DNA of 11,799 nt. It comes from Deltaproteobacteria bacterium (lineage in GTDB: Bacteria > Myxococcota > Polyangia > Haliangiales > Haliangiaceae). Positions 7,636 to 11,799 of the stretch are shown piece by piece (within the stretch, counting starts at the first letter, position 1; every line of letters begins with the position of its first letter). The position numbers and the translations under genes are program-made. Location of the stretch: positions 1-11,799 of the forward strand of contig JAGSPR010000193.1 in the NCBI GenBank assembly GCA_018262455.1, given 5' to 3'. The notes under the pieces were generated by a model, which worked only from the letters and a program-made list of their open reading frames with translations, was not told where the DNA came from and did no database searches.

Positions 7636-9558
7636 TTGAGACTGCTGCTGATCACCCCGCCGATGACCCAGCTCAACACGCCGTATCCCGCGACGGCGTA
7701 CCTGACCGGGTTCCTGCGCCTGCACCAGGCGCGGCTGGGGCTCGAGATCGAGCAGACAGACGCGGCCCTGGGGCTGTTCCTCCGGGTGTTCAGCCGCGCC
7801 GGGATCCAGCGCGTCCTCGACGAGCTCGCCGACCGGGCGGCCGAGACCGACGACGCGCCGCCCCCCGTGATCGCGCACTTCCTCGAGCACGGCGCGCGCT
7901 ACGTCGAGACCGTCGACGCGGTCGTCCGGTTCCTCCAGGGCCGCGATCCCGGGTTCGCGTTGCGGATCGTCGGGCGCGAGCTGCTCCCGGAGGGGCCGCG
8001 GTTCGCCGCGCTCGCGCAGGGGCCCGGTGCCGACGACGAGGATCCGCTCGCGTGGGCGTTCGGGATGCTGGGGATCGCGGATCGCGCCAAGCACCTCGCC
8101 AGCCTCTACATCGACGATCTCGCCGACGTGATCCGCGATGGCATCGAGCCCGACTTCGAGCTGTCGCGCTACGGCGAGCGGCTCGCGGCGAGCGCGCCGA
8201 CGTTCGATCCGCTGCGCGACGCGCTCGAGGGCGAGCCGACGCTGATCGACGCGATGCTCGACGAGCTGACCTGCGAGCTCTACGTGCATCACCGGCCCGA
8301 CGTCGTCGGCCTGACCGCGCCGTTCCCCGGCAATCTCTACGGGGCGCTCCGGATCGCCCGGGCGATCAAGGCCTGCGTGCCGTCGACCCGCGTGGTGCTC
8401 GGCGGCGGCTACGTCAACACCGAGCTGCGCGAGCTGTCCGATCCGCGGGTGTTCGACTACGTCGACTTCGTCACGCTCGACGATGGCGAGGCCCCGCTGC
8501 TCGCGCTGCTCGAGCACCTGCGCGATCCCGCGCGGCCGCTGCTGCGGACGTTCGTGCGCAAGGGCGGCCAGGTCTCGCTCGTCACCGACCCGACGCTCCA
8601 CGACATCCCGCTGCGCGACGCCGGCACGCCGACCTACGCCGGGCTCCCGCTCGATCGCTACCTGTCGCTGTTCGAGATGCTGAACCCGATGCACCGGCTG
8701 TGGTCCGACGGGCGGTGGAACAAGCTCACGATCGCGCACGGCTGCTACTGGAAGCAGTGCACGTTCTGCGACACCAGCCTCGACTACATCGCGCGCTATG
8801 ACCGGGCACCGGCCGAGCTGCTGGTCGATCGGATCGAGGCGATGATCGCCGAGACCGGGCAGGCCGGGTTTCACTTCGTCGACGAGGCCGCGCCGCCGGC
8901 GGCGTTGCGCGCGCTCGCGGAGCAGCTGATCGCGCGCAAGGTCATGATCACGTGGTGGGGCAACGTCCGGTTCGAGAAGGCGTTCACGCCCGAGCTGGCC
9001 CGGCTGCTCGCCCGCTCGGGGTGCGTCGCGATCAGCGGCGGGCTCGAGGTCGCCTCGGACCGTTTGCTCGCGTTGATGCAGAAGGGTGTTACGGTGGAGC
9101 AGGTCGCGCGCGTCACCCGGGCCTTCACCGATGCTGGCGTGATGGTCCACGCATACTTGATGTACGGTTTCCCCACGCAGACTGCCCAGGACACGATCGA
9201 TGCGCTCGAGCGCGTCCGCCAGCTGTTCGCCGAGGGCTGCGTGCAGTCGGCGTTCTGGCACCGGTTCACCGCCACCGTGCACAGCCCGATCGGCCGCGCC
9301 CCCGAGCTGTTCGGGATCCGGCTCAAGCCGTCGCCCGCGGTCGCGTTCGCGCGCAACGACGTCGCGTTCGACGATCCGACCGGCTGCGATCACGACTTCT
9401 TCGCGCCCGGGCTGCGCAAGGCGCTCTACAACTACATGCACGGGCTCGGGCTCGACGCCGACCTGCGAAGCTGGTTTCCACGCGGCCGCGGCAAGCTCCC
9501 GAAGGTCTCCGTCCCGCCGGATCTCGTTCGCCGTGCGCTCGAGGCCGTGGAGTCATGA
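7636..9558 (+). CDS. B12-binding-type radical SAM enzyme, function unknown
   Basis: The 640-residue product begins MRLLLITPP, the classic start of cobalamin-type radical SAM proteins. The TTG at 7636 is the first possible start after an in-frame stop at 7618-7620. Residues about 215-325 look like the Rossmann B12-binding fold (DVVGLTAPFPGNLYGALRIA, then VVLGGGY at 256-259, then VTLDDGEAPLL). The cobalamin base-off motif DxHxxG is absent, so B12 binding is not assured. The [4Fe-4S] cluster motif is C370, C375, C378, spaced C-x4-C-x2-C rather than the usual C-x3-C-x2-C. Further radical SAM signatures are SGGLEVASDRLL (about 467-478, SAM contact) and YGFPTQT (510-516). A long insert (about 40-210) separates the first strand from the B12 fold. 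The gene overlaps the RIO kinase gene by 4 bp (ATGA), so the two are translationally coupled. The substrate is unknown; RNA, peptide or small-molecule methylation are all open. Confidence 0.88.
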   Translation: MRLLLITPPMTQLNTPYPATAYLTGFLRLHQARLGLEIEQTDAALGLFLRVFSRAGIQRVLDELADRAAETDDAPPPVIAHFLEHGARYVETVDAVVRFLQGRDPGFALRIVGRELLPEGPRFAALAQGPGADDEDPLAWAFGMLGIADRAKHLASLYIDDLADVIRDGIEPDFELSRYGERLAASAPTFDPLRDALEGEPTLIDAMLDELTCELYVHHRPDVVGLTAPFPGNLYGALRIARAIKACVPSTRVVLGGGYVNTELRELSDPRVFDYVDFVTLDDGEAPLLALLEHLRDPARPLLRTFVRKGGQVSLVTDPTLHDIPLRDAGTPTYAGLPLDRYLSLFEMLNPMHRLWSDGRWNKLTIAHGCYWKQCTFCDTSLDYIARYDRAPAELLVDRIEAMIAETGQAGFHFVDEAAPPAALRALAEQLIARKVMITWWGNVRFEKAFTPELARLLARSGCVAISGGLEVASDRLLALMQKGVTVEQVARVTRAFTDAGVMVHAYLMYGFPTQTAQDTIDALERVRQLFAEGCVQSAFWHRFTATVHSPIGRAPELFGIRLKPSPAVAFARNDVAFDDPTGCDHDFFAPGLRKALYNYMHGLGLDADLRSWFPRGRGKLPKVSVPPDLVRRALEAVES

Positions 9559-10640
9559 CCGAGGAGCTCGATCTGCTGGTCGCCGATGGCGTGATCGACG
9601 AGGTGCTCGGCCGGCTCAAGAGCGGCAAGGAAGCCAACATCTCGCTCGTCCGCCGCGGGGACCAGACGTTCGCCGCGAAGGTCTACAAGGACCGCGCGAC
9701 GCGGAGCTTCAAGAACAACACCGAGTACAAGGAAGGCCGCAAGGTGCGCAACACCCGCACCCAGCGCGCCATGGACAGCGGTGGTCAGTTCGGGCGCGAC
9801 GCCGCCGAGCAGGAGTGGAAGTCCGCCGAGGCCGACGCGCTGTTCAAGCTGCACGGGACCGGGGTGCGCGTGCCGACCCCGATCATGTTCTACGAGGGCG
9901 TGCTCCTCATGGAGCTCGTCCGGGACGCCGAGGGCCGGCCTGCCCCGCGGCTGATCGACGTCGCGATCCCCCCCGAGGAGGCGTGCGCGGTGTTCGCCGA
10001 TCTCGTCGCGCAGATGATCTCGATGCTGTGCTGCGACGTGATCCACGGCGATCTGTCGCCGTACAACATCCTCGCCGCCGCCGAGGGCCCGACGATCATC
10101 GACTTTCCCCAGGTGATCTCGGCGGTCCACAGCTCGCGGGCTGAGTTCTTCTTCCTGCGCGACTTCGACAACGTCGGGCGGTTCCTCGCCGGCTTCGATC
10201 GCTCGCTCGCGATCCACCGCGCCGACGGCCGCGCGATCTGGCGGGCCTACGTCAGCCGCGAGCTGACCCCGCAGTTCGTGCCCCCGCCACCGCGGCCGGA
10301 GCCACGCGAGCCACGCCGCGATGCACGGCCGCCGCGCGGCAACGATGGTCGCCCGCCGCGTGGCAACGATGGCCGGCCGCCGCGTGGCAACGATGGTCGC
10401 CCGCCGCCACGACCGCCGAACGACGGCCGCTCGCAGCCACGACCGCCGAACCACGATCCCCGCGCGAGGCCGCCGCACCAGCAGCCCCAGCAGTCGCAGT
10501 ACGCCGACCAGCGGTCAGCACCGCAACGGGCCGAGCCGGCACCGCGTCGCTACGAGAACAACGCCCCGCCGCGATCCGGCCCGCCCCGGCCGACGAGCGG
10601 TGGTCCGCGCAAGCGCCCGAACATGCGCCGGCGCCGGTAG
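9555..10640 (+). CDS. RIO-family (RIO1-like) protein kinase with Pro/Arg-rich repeat tail
   Basis: The 361-residue product has a compact RIO kinase domain (about 1-235): SGKEANIS (23-30) in place of the glycine loop, ATP-binding Lys42 in AAKVYK, the RIO1-type flexible stretch FKNNTEYKEGRKVRN, catalytic loop HGDLSPYN (164-171, Asp166) and metal-binding IDF (182-184, Asp183) followed by PQ. RIO1 and RIO2 act in late small-subunit ribosome maturation in eukaryotes and archaea; the bacterial role is poorly defined. Residues about 243-361 are low complexity, rich in Pro, Arg, Gly and Asn, include three exact PPRGNDGR copies, and end in a basic KRPNMRRRR, suggesting nucleic-acid binding. The ATG at 9555 overlaps the radical SAM stop (ATGA), so the pair is probably made together and may share a pathway. 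This is the last gene before the inverted-repeat element. Confidence 0.9.
   Translation: MTEELDLLVADGVIDEVLGRLKSGKEANISLVRRGDQTFAAKVYKDRATRSFKNNTEYKEGRKVRNTRTQRAMDSGGQFGRDAAEQEWKSAEADALFKLHGTGVRVPTPIMFYEGVLLMELVRDAEGRPAPRLIDVAIPPEEACAVFADLVAQMISMLCCDVIHGDLSPYNILAAAEGPTIIDFPQVISAVHSSRAEFFFLRDFDNVGRFLAGFDRSLAIHRADGRAIWRAYVSRELTPQFVPPPPRPEPREPRRDARPPRGNDGRPPRGNDGRPPRGNDGRPPPRPPNDGRSQPRPPNHDPRARPPHQQPQQSQYADQRSAPQRAEPAPRRYENNAPPRSGPPRPTSGGPRKRPNMRRRR
10329..10400 (+). repeat. Three tandem 24-bp units encoding PPRGNDGR
   Basis: Three back-to-back 24-bp units encode exactly the same octapeptide (residues 259-282 of the RIO kinase). They differ only at synonymous positions such as CGC/CGT and GGT/GGC. 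A fourth, altered copy follows (PPPRPPNDGR). The unit length keeps the reading frame, so copy number could vary by slippage without inactivating the kinase. Confidence 0.9.
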
Positions 10641-10712
10641 GCTCCCTGGATCCGCGATTCCCAGCGTAGTCCGTTCAGTCTCCACCTGCTGCATACGTCA
10701 CGGAACTGGTGA

Positions 10713-10794
10713 CCAGGCTCGAACGCGCACTTGCACCAGCCACGTCCACTTGCACCAGCGACCTCCACTTGCACTTGCGAGTTAAGACCTGCAC
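10713..10794 (+). repeat. Left inverted repeat of the four-helix-bundle element (82 bp)
   Basis: This arm begins CCAGGCTCGAACGCGCACTT and ends AGTTAAGACCTGCAC. It is the reverse complement of 11198-11279 at 81 of 82 positions; the one mismatch is G10744 against A11248. With three more matches out of six, pairing fades out by 10800. As RNA it would form a stem of about 82 bp with a loop of 403 nt holding the whole gene. The internal alternative start TTG of the gene frame (10795) abuts its inner end. Confidence 0.95.
10728..10784 (+). repeat. Three 19-bp quasi-tandem units inside the left arm
   Basis: Each unit starts CACTTGCAC: 10728-10746, 10747-10765 and 10766-10784. The first two share 13 leading bases (CACTTGCACCAGC) and the third is more diverged. 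CACTTGCAC recurs once more at 10792-10800. The same ladder is present, inverted, in the right arm, so the arms are built from a smaller iterated word, unlike ordinary IS termini. Confidence 0.75.
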
Positions 10795-10842
10795 TTGCAC
10801 CTGCTACGCAACTGGACGATCGACCGGCCGATACCGTCCATC

Positions 10843-11184
10843 ATGCTTGACCACGAACGGCTTCGTGTCTACCAGGTCGCGATTCGGTTCTCCGAGCTCG
10901 CGCTGCGGATCATCGAGAGGATTCCGCGAGGTGCGGGCAAGCTCGGCGATCAGCTGTTCAGAAGCGGTACCTCGATCCCAGCAAACATCGCCGAGGGGGT
11001 TGGCAAACGCTCCAAGGCAGAACGCCGAAGCTACTACGACCATGCTCGCGGCTCGGCATTCGAGAGTGGTGCGCATCTCGACATCGTGCGGCTCCTCAGG
11101 TGCGTCCCCGATGACGAGATCGACGAGGGCAAGGCCATGTTGGTCGAGATCGTGAAGATGCTGACCGTCATGATGCGGACATGA
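10843..11184 (+). CDS. Four-helix-bundle protein of the S23 / 23S rRNA intervening-sequence family
   Basis: The 113-residue product has the usual length and signature of this family: an opening VYQVAIRFSELALRIIERIP helix, then GDQLFRSGTSIPANIAEGVG (residues 35-54), in which S-I-P-x-N-I-A-E-G is the conserved core, then RSKAERRSYYDHARGSAFES and two more helices ending KMLTVMMRT. Members form pentameric barrels. Relatives are encoded inside spirochaete and Coxiella 23S rRNA intervening sequences, and the DGR accessory protein Avd is a distant cousin; a biochemical role is not settled. ATG at 10843 fits the family start; the frame is open to TTG at 10795. No clear Shine-Dalgarno sequence is seen. 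Codon use differs from neighbours (several AGG, AGA, AAA, CTT and GCA codons), consistent with acquisition. The gene lies wholly within the loop between the two inverted arms; no rRNA, reverse transcriptase or template repeat accompanies it. Confidence 0.9.
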   Translation: MLDHERLRVYQVAIRFSELALRIIERIPRGAGKLGDQLFRSGTSIPANIAEGVGKRSKAERRSYYDHARGSAFESGAHLDIVRLLRCVPDDEIDEGKAMLVEIVKMLTVMMRT

Positions 11185-11197
11185 CCATCAAGTGTAT

Positions 11198-11279
11198 GTG
11201 CAGGTCTTAACTCGCAAGTGCAAGTGGAGGTCGCTGGTGCAAGTGGAAGTGGCTGGTGCAAGTGCGCGTTCGAGCCTGG
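11198..11279 (-). repeat. Right inverted repeat of the four-helix-bundle element (82 bp)
   Basis: This is the mate of 10713-10794 in opposite orientation, 81/82 identical. It starts 13 bp after the stop codon of the four-helix-bundle gene and ends 60 bp before the stop of the convergent M23-like gene. Besides bounding the element it could act as a two-way transcription stop for the convergent genes, but it lacks a U-tract, so that is only a possibility. Confidence 0.95.
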
Positions 11280-11339
11280 CCACGGCGATGTGAGCGTCGA
11301 CCACGCCCTGGATCAACTTGGTAGCCCCCCCCTGGAGAA

Positions 11340-11799
11340 CTAGCATCCGACGGGAAACGTCAGGACGGGCCGCAACGGATACCGCTTCGCAACGTCGAAG
11401 CATCCCACCGTGACCGGCAGAGGATCCTCGGTCATCGAGCACGCTCGGTCGTTGCACAGGCGCCAGTGGAGCTGCGGAACTCGCCGTGACGCAGGAAACA
11501 CGCCGATCGTTCCGAGGACCTGACCGCGCCGGACCTGCTCCCCCGGATGAACGACGGCGCTTGCGAGCAACGTGTAGGAAGTCCACACGAACCCCGGTCG
11601 ACGAACCAACCTCGCCGGTGCACGGGCGTGCTTGATCGTGAGCGTGATGCCCGACTTGACCGATGTCTCGACGCGGGACACCACACCGTCGGCTGCGGCC
11701 ATCACCGGCGCCCCGAGCTCGGCACCGAGATCTACGCCGCGGTGGCTCTGATCCCAGTGGCCACGCCAGTCCGACAGGATACGAGGCGACCGCTGGCAC
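11340..11799 (-). CDS. LytM/M23 metallopeptidase-like protein, probably catalytically inactive (5' end off window)
   Basis: The minus-strand frame is open from the right edge to a TAG at 11342-11340 and shows 152 C-terminal residues. The N-terminus, including any signal peptide, is outside. The M23 fold is recognisable: WDQSHRGVDLGAELGAPVMA contains the zinc-binding H-x3-D (H at 11744, D four codons on), then ADGVV, VHPGEQVRRGQVLGTIG, and PQLHWRL for the terminal zinc His. In active M23 enzymes the pattern is H-x-H in the last motif and Y-x-H in the middle one. Here these read Q-L-H and Y-T-L, so both catalytic histidines are replaced while the three zinc ligands remain. EnvC- and NlpD-type LytM proteins with degenerate sites act as amidase activators, which is a plausible role. 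A Cys-containing tail of about 40 residues follows. Codon use is less GC-biased than left of 10640. Confidence 0.82.
   Translation of the reverse strand, partial: CQRSPRILSDWRGHWDQSHRGVDLGAELGAPVMAAADGVVSRVETSVKSGITLTIKHARAPARLVRRPGFVWTSYTLLASAVVHPGEQVRRGQVLGTIGVFPASRRVPQLHWRLCNDRACSMTEDPLPVTVGCFDVAKRYPLRPVLTFPVGC

Larger units (their letters stand above)
10709..11283. mobile_element. Inverted-repeat-bounded element carrying one four-helix-bundle gene, no transposase
   Basis: The unit is 575 bp: left arm, about 400 bp of interior, right arm. The interior encodes only the S23-like four-helix-bundle protein, which lies fully between the arms. The arms match over 82 bp with one mismatch; matching continues outward by 4 bp with one more mismatch (10709-10712 with 11280-11283). 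No convincing target-site duplication abuts the ends; CACGG occurs at 10699-10703 and 11281-11285 but is too short and, on the left, not at the end. It sits between two convergent genes (RIO kinase and M23-like), where it would damage neither. Mobility is inferred from architecture only. It could instead be a fixed structured-RNA locus or a non-autonomous element moved in trans. Confidence 0.6.

Noticed and set aside
5483..7639. 718-codon plus-strand frame antisense to the large kinase
   Set aside because: It exactly shadows a gene with clear kinase motifs on the minus strand, and its own translation is Arg/Glu/His-rich without any recognisable domain.
10641..10712. Possible tRNA or small RNA after the RIO kinase gene
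   Set aside because: No cloverleaf, T-loop GTTCRA box or terminator-like hairpin could be found in this 72-bp stretch.
10728..10800. CRISPR-like array suggested by regularly spaced CACTTGCAC
   Set aside because: The units are only 19 bp including the variable part, there are too few of them, and there are no cas genes. They are part of an inverted-repeat arm that recurs at 11198-11279.
10843..11184. Avd accessory protein of a diversity-generating retroelement
   Set aside because: The fold family is related, but there is no reverse transcriptase and no template or variable repeat pair in the window.
10713..11279. Classical insertion sequence
   Set aside because: No transposase or fragment of one lies between the arms; the only gene is a 113-residue four-helix-bundle protein, and no clear target duplication is present.
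10713..11279. True 23S rRNA intervening sequence
   Set aside because: The flanks are protein-coding or plain intergenic DNA; no rRNA sequence is present on either side.

Overview
The window looks like chromosomal DNA of a very GC-rich, gene-dense bacterium, most likely a member of Myxococcota (deltaproteobacterial myxobacteria such as the Haliangium/Kofleriaceae/Nannocystis groups). The basis is overall gene style, not a marker gene: Hanks-type Ser/Thr kinases with TPR tails, Cys-rich lipoproteins with a copper-monooxygenase fold, and a stand-alone four-helix-bundle (S23-like) gene. No rRNA, tRNA, CRISPR array, integrase or transposase was seen. No gene-free stretch exceeds about 200 bases.

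Layout. (1) 1-1773, minus: N-terminal 591 codons of a protein with two SWIM zinc fingers, probably the front end of a SNF2-type helicase running off the left edge. (2) 1820-2440, minus: a TetR-family regulator. It diverges from (3) 2462-3661, plus: a lipoprotein with a complete PHM/DBH-like dicopper ligand set and a Cys-rich tail. The 21-bp gap between the two start codons holds a 16-bp palindrome that looks like the TetR operator. (4) 7525 to 3664, minus: an apparent operon of a membrane Ser/Thr kinase with a TPR-like outer part, a small soluble Ser/Thr kinase, and rluF (23S rRNA pseudouridine synthase). (5) 7636-10640, plus and divergent from that operon: a B12-type radical SAM enzyme overlapped by 4 bp (ATGA) with a RIO-family kinase that has a long Pro/Arg-rich tail with an exact three-fold PPRGNDGR repeat. 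(6) 10709-11283: a compact element made of two near-perfect 82-bp inverted repeats (81/82 identical) enclosing one gene for a four-helix-bundle protein of the 23S-rRNA-intervening-sequence family. (7) 11340 to the right edge, minus: the C-terminal part of a LytM/M23 metallopeptidase-like protein that keeps the zinc ligands but has lost both catalytic histidines.

How the parts may work together: the TetR/lipoprotein pair reads as a self-contained regulated module. The kinase-kinase-rluF operon and the radical SAM-RIO kinase operon share one divergent promoter region of about 110 bp. Both contain a phosphorylation function and a known or suspected ribosome/RNA function (RluF; RIO kinase). The most unusual object is the inverted-repeat element with the four-helix-bundle gene. 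It lies between two convergent genes, carries no transposase, and its whole gene would sit in the loop of a giant hairpin. This resembles the architecture of rRNA intervening sequences, but here it is outside any rRNA gene.
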